From: Methanobacterium sp. UBA375
GTDB taxonomy: Archaea > Methanobacteriota > Methanobacteria > Methanobacteriales > Methanobacteriaceae
Assembly: GCA_002495625.1 (NCBI GenBank)
Contig: DAGC01000004.1
Location: 119,870-183,869, forward strand
Reading direction: 5' to 3'
Length of the DNA stretch: 64,000 nt
In this document: piece after piece, positions 43,827 to 52,429 of the stretch
How the letters are laid out: the number at the start of each line of letters is the position of its first letter
Position numbering within the stretch: position 1 is the stretch's first letter
Translations under genes and position numbers: made by a program
Notes under the pieces: generated by a model
Databases searched by the model: none
Seen by the model: only the letters and a program-made list of their open reading frames with translations
What the model was told of the DNA's origin: nothing

Positions 43827-43929
43827 GGTATCATCTTTAGGGAGTGTATGGGATTTTCAATTAAAAGCTTAAGGAATCGGTTATTTAAGAGTTTTAGAAC
43901 TTATAAAAGTTTTTGAAGACCCTAACCAT

Positions 43930-44331
43930 TTAAGATTCCATTACTATATTTCCTGTGTCGGCATCTATATATATGGTTTTGGACGCTGTATTCTCTTTGG
44001 TTAATGGCACGATCCAAACAAAATAGTTGGTGCTGTTTACGTTTATACTTCCCTGCATAGGCGTCCCCACAGTGTAACCCGGATTTGCTTCAGATGCGAT
44101 TCTTTTTGCATCTTCTTCGTTTATCTTAGTGTGGTTAGTGGAGTTGTTGGTGTCATTTTTCTTTTCATTTTCAGGGAAGGGGATGATGGTTGGTTCAGAG
44201 GGTGCTTGTTCCATGGTGGTGTTGTTGGTGGGAGTGTCCTGGAATGGGTTGAAGGCGTAGACCACTGTGATGATGAAAATAGCTCCTACTACTATCAAAG
44301 CTTTTTTCTCCCATTCTTCAGGTAAATTCAT
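43930..44331 (-). CDS. Membrane-anchored PepSY-like protein
   Basis: The 133-residue product has a single N-terminal membrane helix (ALIVVGAIFIITVVYAF), a Thr/Asn/Pro linker, and a C-terminal domain resembling PepSY (EEDAKRIASEANPGYTVG, TIYIDADTGNIV). PepSY domains often inhibit or sense proteases. ATG 44331 is chosen over GTG 44340 because AGTGA then serves as ribosome site. It is the last gene of the minor-pilin-like operon. Confidence 0.65.
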   Translation of the reverse strand: MNLPEEWEKKALIVVGAIFIITVVYAFNPFQDTPTNNTTMEQAPSEPTIIPFPENEKKNDTNNSTNHTKINEEDAKRIASEANPGYTVGTPMQGSINVNSTNYFVWIVPLTKENTASKTIYIDADTGNIVMES

Positions 44332-44362
44332 AGAAATCACTAAGTTATTGCTCTGCTGATAA

Positions 44363-44788
44363 TTACCATTCAGTGAATGTTATCGTACCATTTATATTAT
44401 TTACACTGTAGGTATGGCCTGAAGTCATAATAAAACCCTCAGAAACATCCAATGGTATGATATTTATTGTTATATTTTGATTGTTAGATAAAACTGTTAT
44501 ATTACCTTTATTTATTGTAGCAGTGAAATCAATATCATCAGGAATAGTTATATTAGCATAATATTTATTTCCATTAACGCTGTTTCCCTTGATATAAACT
44601 GTATTTATTGTTTCAGCAAGTTTTTCCCCTGTTACTCTAGCTTGAGCAAGATTTGCAGTTTGAACTTGATTCATTTCACTGTTGATAAGACCAATCATTC
44701 CACCAATGATTATAAAGACTATGAGAGTAACAAATAAAAATTCTGCACTTCCAACTCCTCTTTCATCAAGTTTCAAAATTTTTTTCAC
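44363..44788 (-). CDS. Pilin-like protein with variant class III leader
   Basis: The leader is KKILKLDERG followed by VGSAEFLFVTLIVFIIIGG, which resembles the class III pattern (S-x-E-[FY]) but lacks the usual Gln. One hydrophobic helix is followed by a beta-rich domain with many Asn residues, a probable glycosylated minor pilin of 141 residues. It starts 8 bp after the preceding gene of the operon. Confidence 0.75.
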   Translation of the reverse strand: MKKILKLDERGVGSAEFLFVTLIVFIIIGGMIGLINSEMNQVQTANLAQARVTGEKLAETINTVYIKGNSVNGNKYYANITIPDDIDFTATINKGNITVLSNNQNITINIIPLDVSEGFIMTSGHTYSVNNINGTITFTEW

Positions 44789-44796
44789 CTTACGTG

Positions 44797-45855
44797 TTAG
44801 TAATTTTCTTGAAGACCAAGACGACTTATATATTCTGGTGAGATATAGAAGATAGTACCAAATGGGTTTCCATTCGTATCCGGCTTTCTAATAGGGACAT
44901 TATTGATCTTTATAGCTATGCCCGGTTCACCAGCAAAATATTCATGATCTATACATGATATCATTTCATTATCCCCATGTTCAGTCCATAGAGGATCATC
45001 TAAAATAAAGGTACTCATTTTGGCACTGTCTGGACCCTCTGATTCTTCAGGGGTATTGTTTTCTAAGCGATCAAAGAATGTTAATCCATATGGATCATAG
45101 AAATAGTAGGATCTGATTAAGTTACTGGGATGTCCTGTACCAGCCAAACAGTCCCATAGATAAAGTAACCTATCTGGCTCTACACTATCATCAAAATGAT
45201 ATTCAGGATTTCCTGTACTGGATACGTAATAATTTGGGAATTTATATATGATAGTAGAAGTCCTAAATTTGTTGTTTGCCCAAATATATGGGTCTTCCAT
45301 TCCTTCTATTGAAACATAAGCTCTTATGGTGGGTATAGTACCTTCAAAGGTTTGATTATTTTCCACAACCTTTATTGGTATTCCTCCCTTAATATTTACA
45401 TAAAAACCAAAGGGATCTTCTTGATCTACTGTAACATCACCCGGGAAAAAAATCTGATCTGTACTATTTGTAACTAGAATATCATTTACATATATTTGCC
45501 TCCCACTCTGTTCTTGTAAGCCTCGACATAGTTCCAATGTATAGTTATTCATTATATCAATGGTATAATCTTCAACATACTTCTTACTTTGCCCTGTATC
45601 GAAGAATGTTCCATTCATGTCAATAACAAGCCTAGTTGCATTATATGAAGCCCTTCTTCCGGCATCTGAGGCTCCTTTATCTAAAGAACTGATAATATTT
45701 GAGGCTGTTGCCTGGGTGACATCACCACCGATAGCAATAGTGGATATCATATTAATTTCATTCACGATATTTCCATATGAAATTGCTATGAGCATCACTG
45801 GTATGATTAATAAAAATGCCAATGGTGTAAAAGCATATCCTTTATCATCCATCAT
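44797..45855 (-). CDS. Minor-pilin-like surface protein
   Basis: The N-terminus MMDDKG-YAFTPLAFLLIIPVML has a short charged leader, Gly and a hydrophobic helix, the arrangement of a processed prepilin, but without the Q-x-S-x-E motif. The remaining roughly 320 residues form an exported domain with two cysteines near residue 236/300 and Asn-rich loops. Nine base pairs separate it from the upstream gene, whose first residues share the D-D-x-G pattern. The overall family is unknown. Confidence 0.7.
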   Translation of the reverse strand: MMDDKGYAFTPLAFLLIIPVMLIAISYGNIVNEINMISTIAIGGDVTQATASNIISSLDKGASDAGRRASYNATRLVIDMNGTFFDTGQSKKYVEDYTIDIMNNYTLELCRGLQEQSGRQIYVNDILVTNSTDQIFFPGDVTVDQEDPFGFYVNIKGGIPIKVVENNQTFEGTIPTIRAYVSIEGMEDPYIWANNKFRTSTIIYKFPNYYVSSTGNPEYHFDDSVEPDRLLYLWDCLAGTGHPSNLIRSYYFYDPYGLTFFDRLENNTPEESEGPDSAKMSTFILDDPLWTEHGDNEMISCIDHEYFAGEPGIAIKINNVPIRKPDTNGNPFGTIFYISPEYISRLGLQENY

Positions 45856-45864
45856 ATCTATCCC

Positions 45865-48018
45865 CTATTGTTTCCATAAACTAAGCCTAACAGGGATTGT
45901 ATTTGGTAAATCACCAGTGTATAATGATTCATTCCGTATATCACTATCGCTATAAGGAATTCCAGAATCTCTGAGTATGCGTGTTAAATTTTGATAGGCT
46001 AATGTTCTAGCTTCATCAGCAGTGGGAGCATAGCTGGTTGTCCATAAATTTTGCAGGAATTTTGGGTATAAAATCGCTATCCTAGTTCCCGAAAACATCT
46101 CTGCATTGGCATCTCGACTTTGACTTATTGGATTAGAAGGATCTGAACCTCCTCCCATATCTCCTGACTCCCAAGCCTTACCTGCTGTTACAGTTACTCT
46201 TAACCTGTAATTACCTTGTAAAAGAGTATCATTACCATCTGTAATTATATGCTGTGTGTTATCTGCATCCTCTTGTTTAAGATCAACCACGTAGGTAACA
46301 GGGCCATTATAGAGTTCTCGATATGTTCCTCCTCCGTTATTTGAAACTTCTACTTTAACGTTATTTGTATCTGTTCCCACACCAACAAATAAAAAGGCTG
46401 ATTCTGCATTGGGTCCTATTGGGAAGTCTTTGTATTGTTGTTCAACATTAGAACTGCTTTGATGATTCTCAAATGGAGTGTTATTCCAGCGTATAGGCAG
46501 TTTTGTGGTGGTTACACTTGCATAACAATTCACCAGGCCCACGAGGTCGTAGTCAGATGAAGGTACTTCATCCCAGGTGACAATTCTAACTGTATTATGT
46601 CCTTTCTGTAAAATAGAATGATCTTCATCCCCTAAAAATAATATTCCTGGCTGATTTCCATAACCATGACTTCTTGCAGTATCTTCTGATGAGTCGAAAA
46701 CAGTCAGCCAACTGTCATCGTTTTCATCCCATACCTGGACAAGAACACCGTCAGCAGCAGCAAAGCTATTGACAACTAGATAAGAATCCAGAAGCCTAGT
46801 GTCTTCTGGTACATAAACATCTTTGACAATGCTAACAGCAGATCCATCATGTGCGCCAGTGACATCAGGGACGTTGGTTATAACAAAAGGTCTATTCCCA
46901 ACCCTATTACTGAATTGAGTTGGGTTAAGAGCAGATATGTCATCTGTTAATTCGTCCCAAGATACTCTATTGCTACCAGCTGTGGTCTGGACAGATCCAG
47001 TGCTTAAGTCGTAAGTTGTTGTAATTGGATCATGTGGATTATAATCTCGGGTATATCTAGTTGCTAACCCTGCCTGATCATCAAAGGTTGTATAAACAGG
47101 AGAGCTCACACCCTGTGGAACCTTTATGGTCATGGTGTAGTTTGCTAAAATAGAGAACCAGGGCATATCATCATATTGGTTAACATTATTGAAATTTATG
47201 TGAAGTGGATTTGAACTAGCAGGTGTTAAATCACCTGGATTGATAGTTAATCGATTATTATATATTCTACCCATAGTTACATCAGTGATCTGTGTAAATC
47301 CGCTTTGAGGTATATTATAATTGTGACCGTTTATTGAAACGATAGCTGAATATGATGATCCAAAATTATGATCAACTGATCCTAATAATACATTTACGGA
47401 ATTTAATGTTCCATTGGGGACTGGAATATTTATATTCTGATAAGTTGAACCGTCTCTTCCCCAAGTAGGGGCTCCTACGAGATTGGTACGACGTGGGAGT
47501 TGATAATTATAATCCCAAGGATCGTAATTTGATAAATAGTTATGGAAATTCCAAAGGGTGCTTACAACCGTTATATCTTGGTCTGTGAAGTTTACTTCTT
47601 CTAGGAGATATTGTGATCTTCCCATCCAGCCTTCCTGTGGTCCTGTTATTACCTTTACTCTCGTAACTATATCTCTGGAGGTTAACAATCCTCTTTCATC
47701 TTGTACCGTAACGGTATTTGTTGAGCTTAATGTTAATCTATAACCGATTCCTCCCGGTATCAAAGTTTGGAGTCTATTATTTAAAATTTGTTCAGCACCA
47801 GCAACATTACCATTCTCTGCTTGGACTGTGGCATTCCTTAATGTACCATCTTGCTCCATAGTTTCCAGTGCACTGTCAGCAATTGCTTCTAGGTGTTGAT
47901 GGTCCTCGCCCATATACGCAGGAATCATTAAATAGCTCATAATAGAGGTAGCAAATATCACTATTACTATTAAACCTAATGTAGCATCTGCTGTAAATAT
48001 GAAGCCTCTATCGTCCAT
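45865..48018 (-). CDS. Large minor-pilin-like surface protein
   Basis: The 717-residue product begins MDDRGFIFTADATLGLIVIVIFA: a short leader ending D-D-R-G, then one helix. The rest is a long exported beta-rich region with two apparent beta-sandwich modules (about 190-330 and 400-600, TYQNINIPVPNGTLNSV and DVYVPEDTRLLDSYLVV). It could form the tip or adhesive part of a pilus. It overlaps no gene but lies 7 bp after the first operon gene. No known enzyme motif was seen. Confidence 0.7.
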   Translation of the reverse strand: MDDRGFIFTADATLGLIVIVIFATSIMSYLMIPAYMGEDHQHLEAIADSALETMEQDGTLRNATVQAENGNVAGAEQILNNRLQTLIPGGIGYRLTLSSTNTVTVQDERGLLTSRDIVTRVKVITGPQEGWMGRSQYLLEEVNFTDQDITVVSTLWNFHNYLSNYDPWDYNYQLPRRTNLVGAPTWGRDGSTYQNINIPVPNGTLNSVNVLLGSVDHNFGSSYSAIVSINGHNYNIPQSGFTQITDVTMGRIYNNRLTINPGDLTPASSNPLHINFNNVNQYDDMPWFSILANYTMTIKVPQGVSSPVYTTFDDQAGLATRYTRDYNPHDPITTTYDLSTGSVQTTAGSNRVSWDELTDDISALNPTQFSNRVGNRPFVITNVPDVTGAHDGSAVSIVKDVYVPEDTRLLDSYLVVNSFAAADGVLVQVWDENDDSWLTVFDSSEDTARSHGYGNQPGILFLGDEDHSILQKGHNTVRIVTWDEVPSSDYDLVGLVNCYASVTTTKLPIRWNNTPFENHQSSSNVEQQYKDFPIGPNAESAFLFVGVGTDTNNVKVEVSNNGGGTYRELYNGPVTYVVDLKQEDADNTQHIITDGNDTLLQGNYRLRVTVTAGKAWESGDMGGGSDPSNPISQSRDANAEMFSGTRIAILYPKFLQNLWTTSYAPTADEARTLAYQNLTRILRDSGIPYSDSDIRNESLYTGDLPNTIPVRLSLWKQ

Positions 48019-48025
48019 TTTACCA

Positions 48026-48910
48026 TTACCCTTTAATCCATAAATATAAATCGACTACACAAACTTTAGGTTTGATATTATCTAAATTAATAAGCCTTTC
48101 AGGCGTGTTTTTAGGTACCTCTACTATATAAAAATTCATCCAGTTTAAGGGTACACTTTCAGCCATTATTGAAACGGTATTATTATTAAACTCGGGATCT
48201 GAATAAAAAAATGTTGAATTAATCTTATGAGGTGTAGTAATGTTTGAAGAATCAAAGACGATTGTATTATTATTAATAGTTACATTAGCAGAAGTATAAC
48301 CTCCGGTTTCTATTAAAATATAATAATCGAAGGTTTGTGTATAATAATTGTTAGTTACAAATGAAGGTATGTCAGTATATGGTCTAACAGCACCGGCTCC
48401 TCTAATTTGACCTTCACTTTTTGAAACAACTTCAAACGGTGAATAGAGAGCCACACGTTCAATTTTCACAATATCCTTAGCATTACTATCATAGGTACCT
48501 GAACTATTTATAAAAGCACCATCTCCTTTTCTGGTAATATTTAAAAAGAACCCATATTGGTCTCCCACAATTTTCTCAATATCAGATTCTTTAAGTGCAG
48601 CTAGTTTACGCGATGATATGGTGCCTTCTGTCGGCCCCATTTTATCACTGTCGTATTTTGCAAGTCCTACTATTTGTGCATTACCAGTGTCTTCCCATTT
48701 TATGGGAGTTCCGGAAGTTTCAAGTAACGTGTTAATGGCATCAACTGCAACTCTATCAGTTGAGCTTCTAAATATAGTATCTTCCATTTGGAACATTATA
48801 TTTCCCATATCTGCAGCTACCATACCTATCATTATAGTGAGAGGTATTAATGCAATTAGAAGATCTAAAGAAATTATAAATCCCTTTGAATCATCATCCA
48901 AAAACCCCAT
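48026..48910 (-). CDS. Minor-pilin-like surface protein, first gene of operon
   Basis: The 294-residue product starts MGFLDDDSKGFIISLDLLIALIPLTIM, again a D-D-x-x-G leader followed by a hydrophobic helix, then an exported domain rich in Asn, Thr and Ser. GGAG lies 7 nt upstream of ATG 48910. It heads a tightly spaced run of five genes on the minus strand, divergent from a class III pilin gene at 49136. No homologue is recognised. Confidence 0.7.
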   Translation of the reverse strand: MGFLDDDSKGFIISLDLLIALIPLTIMIGMVAADMGNIMFQMEDTIFRSSTDRVAVDAINTLLETSGTPIKWEDTGNAQIVGLAKYDSDKMGPTEGTISSRKLAALKESDIEKIVGDQYGFFLNITRKGDGAFINSSGTYDSNAKDIVKIERVALYSPFEVVSKSEGQIRGAGAVRPYTDIPSFVTNNYYTQTFDYYILIETGGYTSANVTINNNTIVFDSSNITTPHKINSTFFYSDPEFNNNTVSIMAESVPLNWMNFYIVEVPKNTPERLINLDNIKPKVCVVDLYLWIKG

Positions 48911-49135
48911 ACTTAATCTCCAGGATGATATTTTTTACCTCTAAATTTTTCCCACGCATTAAACATACTGATTTTCCAAGACAAATCCTTCCATTTTCTA
49001 AAATATTTGGTAATATAATTTCTTTTGTTTTATAATAATATATATAGGTTTTGAGAGCTCTGTATTACTTAATAATCGATTTGTATGAAATATCCAGTTT
49101 TAATCAAAAAAGATATAGAGGAGTATATACAAAGA

Positions 49136-49570
49136 ATGATCGATAAAATGGATCAAAGAGGACAAATTTCTGTAGAATACATTCTTATAGCAGCTATAGT
49201 GATGTTCATAGTTATGGCATTTGGTTGGGTTGTAGCCAATGAGAGTGAACTCAATTCAGTAGCTTCGGCTGTAAAAATGGGGGCAGAAAACGGCACCACC
49301 TACGCATCTATAATAAATCCACAGATGCAGCCAGTTAGAGTCACCGGTGTTGATATCAACGGTGAAGACGACGTAACTATAGAAGTAAGATTCTCCAGTT
49401 CTGTTGAATCCATAAATGAAACCATATTAAAAAGTATAAACAACTCGCTAGCCGGCAGTGGCTATAATGCAATTAGTTTTAGTGAATCAAAGTTATATTT
49501 ACAAACCAACCGTCACAACTACACCGTGATCCTGATGACAACTACACCGAATGGTAACACTACACCATAG
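49136..49570 (+). CDS. Class III signal-peptide pilin-like protein
   Basis: The leader ends MDQRG and the mature protein begins QISVEYILIAAIVMFIVMAFG, a canonical class III site. With ATG 49136 the protein has 144 residues; an upstream ATG at 49085 would lengthen the leader to about 26 residues, which is unusual. GAGGAG (49118-49123) lies 12 nt before the chosen start. The C-terminal domain is Asn/Thr-rich. It is divergent from the minor-pilin operon with a TATATATAGG box (about 49038-49047). Confidence 0.85.
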   Translation: MIDKMDQRGQISVEYILIAAIVMFIVMAFGWVVANESELNSVASAVKMGAENGTTYASIINPQMQPVRVTGVDINGEDDVTIEVRFSSSVESINETILKSINNSLAGSGYNAISFSESKLYLQTNRHNYTVILMTTTPNGNTTP

Positions 49571-49661
49571 TTCTGTTAAACTACACTATAATCCGGGTTA
49601 CTCCTAGTATATGAGTTGTTAAATTGATTAGAGATTAAAAAGCATATTGAAGGGATCAGTT

Positions 49662-49883
49662 ATGAAAGAAGATACAGGTATAAACATGGAAGAAACCCCT
49701 TACAATAAACCCAAAAGAAAAAGGAATAAATGGGGAATATACATCAGCATACTCCTCCTGGTTGTTGGCCTGATATGGTACGGGGTGAATGTGGGAATTA
49801 TACCCTTCTCCATTATACAGGAACAGGCAGGGCCCATAATAATCATACTCATCGGTCTTCTAATTTTAATAAAATCCCTCTAA
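49662..49883 (+). CDS. Small two-helix membrane protein
   Basis: The 73-residue product has a charged N-terminus (Lys/Arg-rich, KPKRKRNKW) and two hydrophobic segments (about 31-47 and 53-72), with a short loop GVNVGIIPF. It resembles the LiaI/LiaF-type transmembrane region. ATG 49662 follows AAGGGA. Function unknown. Confidence 0.6.
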   Translation: MKEDTGINMEETPYNKPKRKRNKWGIYISILLLVVGLIWYGVNVGIIPFSIIQEQAGPIIIILIGLLILIKSL

Positions 49884-49954
49884 TCAAATTTTATTTCTTT
49901 TAATGGATTATTTTTTAATTTAATTAAATTGTTATGGAAATCGAGGTTAAAACC

Positions 49955-50983
49955 ATGAAAGATTTACTAGAAAAACTCTCAAACGCACCAGGAATATCTG
50001 GTTTTGAAGATGAAGTACGGGATCTAATGATAACAGAATTAAAGGACTATGTAGATGAAATAGAGGTAGACCAGCTGGGTAACCTAATAGCCAGGAAGAA
50101 CGGCAAACCCAACGGCAGAAAGATAATGTTAGCAGCTCATATGGATGAAATAGGGCTTATGGTAAGGTATATCGACAAAAAGGGTTTCATCAAGTTTTCA
50201 AAAATCGGGGGAATAAACGATCAGATGCTTCTAAACCAGTCGGTTTACATCCAGTCATCCCAGGGAAATGTAACCGGGGTTATAGGTTCCAAACCACCAC
50301 ATAAGATGAAGGAATCTGAAAAGAAGCAGATCCTGAAATATGAAAACATGTTCATCGACATCGGTGCCAAGGATAAGGAAGAGGCAGAAGAACTGGTCAG
50401 TGTGGGAGATCCCATAATAATCAAACAGGAGTTTGAAGAACTGAGAAACGGCCTGGTTATGGGTAAAGCACTGGACAACCGGGTGGGCTGCGCCACACTC
50501 ATCGAAGTATTAAAGAAAGCGGAAACAGACGCCACGGTCTATGGTGTGGGCACCGTCCAGGAAGAAGTAGGCCTTAAAGGAGCTAAAACCAGTGCATTCA
50601 GCATAAACCCGGACATGGCCCTGGCCCTGGATGTAACCATCTCCGGAGACCATCCCGGAATCAAGGAAGACGAAGCACCATCCATGGCTGGTAAAGGCCC
50701 GGCCATAATACTCACCGATGCCAGCGGACGGGGGCTCATAACCCCTTCAAAGGTAAAAGATCTCCTGATATCCACGGCCAAAGAAGAAGAGATACCCTAC
50801 CAGGTGGAAGTTAGTGACGGGGGAACCACCGACGCCACATCCATACACCTCACCCGTGCAGGGATACCTACAGGGGTTATCTCACCAGCCAGCAGGTACA
50901 TACACACCCCGGTAAGTGTGGTGAATCTGGATGATGTGGAAAACGCGGTGAAGCTGATTTTAGCCGTGTTGAAGAAAATTTAA
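49955..50983 (+). CDS. M42-family metallo-aminopeptidase
   Basis: This two-metal (zinc or cobalt) aminopeptidase assembles as a large tetrahedral particle and trims peptides from the proteasome. The 342-residue product has metal ligands in AAHMDEIGLMV (His, Asp), KALDNRVGC (Asp), TVQEEVGLKGA (Glu-Glu), LDVT (Asp) and RYIHTPVS (His). ATG 49955 is chosen because GAGGT is 7 nt upstream; an earlier ATG 49934 lacks a ribosome site. Some relatives are called endoglucanase M, a misannotation. Confidence 0.92.
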   Translation: MKDLLEKLSNAPGISGFEDEVRDLMITELKDYVDEIEVDQLGNLIARKNGKPNGRKIMLAAHMDEIGLMVRYIDKKGFIKFSKIGGINDQMLLNQSVYIQSSQGNVTGVIGSKPPHKMKESEKKQILKYENMFIDIGAKDKEEAEELVSVGDPIIIKQEFEELRNGLVMGKALDNRVGCATLIEVLKKAETDATVYGVGTVQEEVGLKGAKTSAFSINPDMALALDVTISGDHPGIKEDEAPSMAGKGPAIILTDASGRGLITPSKVKDLLISTAKEEEIPYQVEVSDGGTTDATSIHLTRAGIPTGVISPASRYIHTPVSVVNLDDVENAVKLILAVLKKI

Positions 50984-51088
50984 GGCTTGATCCAGGTATA
51001 AACTAATTTTTTTTACTTAATTCTTATTTTAAATTTTTTATTATTCTTTATTAAAATTTCAGGTTATTACTAAGATTTTTTTAAATTC

Positions 51089-51143
51089 TTGTTCGCTAGG
51101 AAGAATAAGTGTATATAAAGAGTTGTTCGCTAGGAAGAATAAG
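51089..51143. repeat. Exact 21-bp direct repeat
   Basis: A 21-nt sequence beginning TTGTTCGCTAGG occurs at 51089-51109 and 51123-51143, a 34-bp period, in the 295-bp spacer upstream of the Rieske gene. The spacer holds nothing else I can support apart from T-rich runs near 51008-51090. Confidence 0.9.
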
Positions 51144-51278
51144 ATGGGCAGCTCATTGTTGTGATCTGATTTTACTAAACTCGTAACCTTAATCAATAAA
51201 ATTGAACATAATAATATCATTGAATTTGATATAGAATACGAATTTTACTCCTATGAAAAAGTATGGGGTGAATAAAAA

Positions 51279-51608
51279 ATGGAAAAAGTTTGTAACGTAT
51301 CAGATGTTCCCCCAGGAACCATGAGGGGATTCACTGTTAAATACGCTTATATCCTCCTGGCTAACGTTGATGGGAATTTTCACGCGGTAACTGCTGTATG
51401 TCCGCATATGGGGGGATACCTCCCCATAGGCACCCTTGAAGGGAACATAATAAAGTGTCCGGTGCATGGTTCCCAGTACGATGTGACCACTGGAAAGCTG
51501 GTTAAGGATGTGCCCGCTGTTTTGAGAGTTCTCACCGGCGGTGGTTCACATGATTTAATGAGTTACCCGGTCTCAGTAGAAGATGAAACTGTTTACGTGG
51601 AAGTCTAA
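51279..51608 (+). CDS. Rieske-type [2Fe-2S] ferredoxin
   Basis: This small soluble Rieske protein (109 residues) has ligands CPHMGGYLP and CPVHGSQYD, the C-x-H and C-x-x-H pair. It resembles the ferredoxin subunit of dioxygenases and nitrite reductase NirD, and in an anaerobe is likely a general electron carrier. No oxygenase or partner reductase is adjacent. The ATG is clear, but no strong ribosome site is seen. Confidence 0.9.
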   Translation: MEKVCNVSDVPPGTMRGFTVKYAYILLANVDGNFHAVTAVCPHMGGYLPIGTLEGNIIKCPVHGSQYDVTTGKLVKDVPAVLRVLTGGGSHDLMSYPVSVEDETVYVEV

Positions 51609-51649
51609 GAAAAATAGTTAAAAGGAAGTTAAATCCTGAGGGTTAATTC

Positions 51650-52357
51650 TTATTTTAAATTAATGGCCGAGTTGATCTCGATTCCAGTGGGGCCTATCTC
51701 ATAGGTTAAAAACTGGGTGGGTGTTTTGGTGCTTCTCACTTTCACCACGTCCATCACCCGTTCTCTACGGCCGGTGTAGGGGTTTTCCCGTTTCATTAAT
51801 TTAATAGCGCCATAGACAGAGTATAATGCTATTTCATTGAATTCATCAGAGGTGGCGCTGTCTAATATGATTAAAGCAGTTATGTTCCGTTTTTTGAGTT
51901 CATAGACCAGGAGGTCCAGTCGGGAGCGGAAGTCATAGGGGGTTAGTTTAGCGGTGTAACTGCCGATATTATCTATAATTAAGGCTTCGGTGTCATCGGG
52001 TATTATTTCCAGGAGTTTGGCGAAGTTTCCCTTCATGGAATCTATTTCAATCTTCACCTCTGCCTCGGTTACCTCTGCCCGTATTTTCGCGAGTTCTACG
52101 AATTGCAACATTCCTTTATCGGTGCAGCCTTTAATATCCCAGTTAAATGCTTCGCTCTGGATGTATAAATCTTCAGCATCTTCTTCAGTGGTTATATAAG
52201 CAGTTTTAAGGTTTTGAAGACAGCAACTATAGGCAAACTGGAGTCCGAGGATGGTCTTTCCAGATCCGGCATCACCAGTTATAAGAAGAGTTCTTCCTTC
52301 TGGAAATCCGTTGGTGAATTTATCTATACCTTCTATTCCTGTATTTATCCTTTTCAA
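51650..52357 (-). CDS. RecA-superfamily/KaiC-like ATPase
   Basis: A single KaiC/RadA-like domain has Walker A (LLITGDAGSGKTILG), Walker B (EALIIDNIGSY) and ALIILDSATS. The product is 235 residues from TTG 52357, chosen because GGGAG (52366-52370) lies 8 nt upstream; a longer start ATG 52414 would add 19 unrelated residues. Archaeal single-domain KaiC-like proteins often act in signalling. It is encoded 72 bp after a response regulator on the same strand, which suggests a shared pathway. Confidence 0.82.
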   Translation of the reverse strand: MKRINTGIEGIDKFTNGFPEGRTLLITGDAGSGKTILGLQFAYSCCLQNLKTAYITTEEDAEDLYIQSEAFNWDIKGCTDKGMLQFVELAKIRAEVTEAEVKIEIDSMKGNFAKLLEIIPDDTEALIIDNIGSYTAKLTPYDFRSRLDLLVYELKKRNITALIILDSATSDEFNEIALYSVYGAIKLMKRENPYTGRRERVMDVVKVRSTKTPTQFLTYEIGPTGIEINSAINLK

Positions 52358-52429
52358 TATTACCACTCCCTTTAACTGATGATTAATGAAAGTTCTATAC
52401 ATATAATATTTCAATCTGTATTTAAAAAC

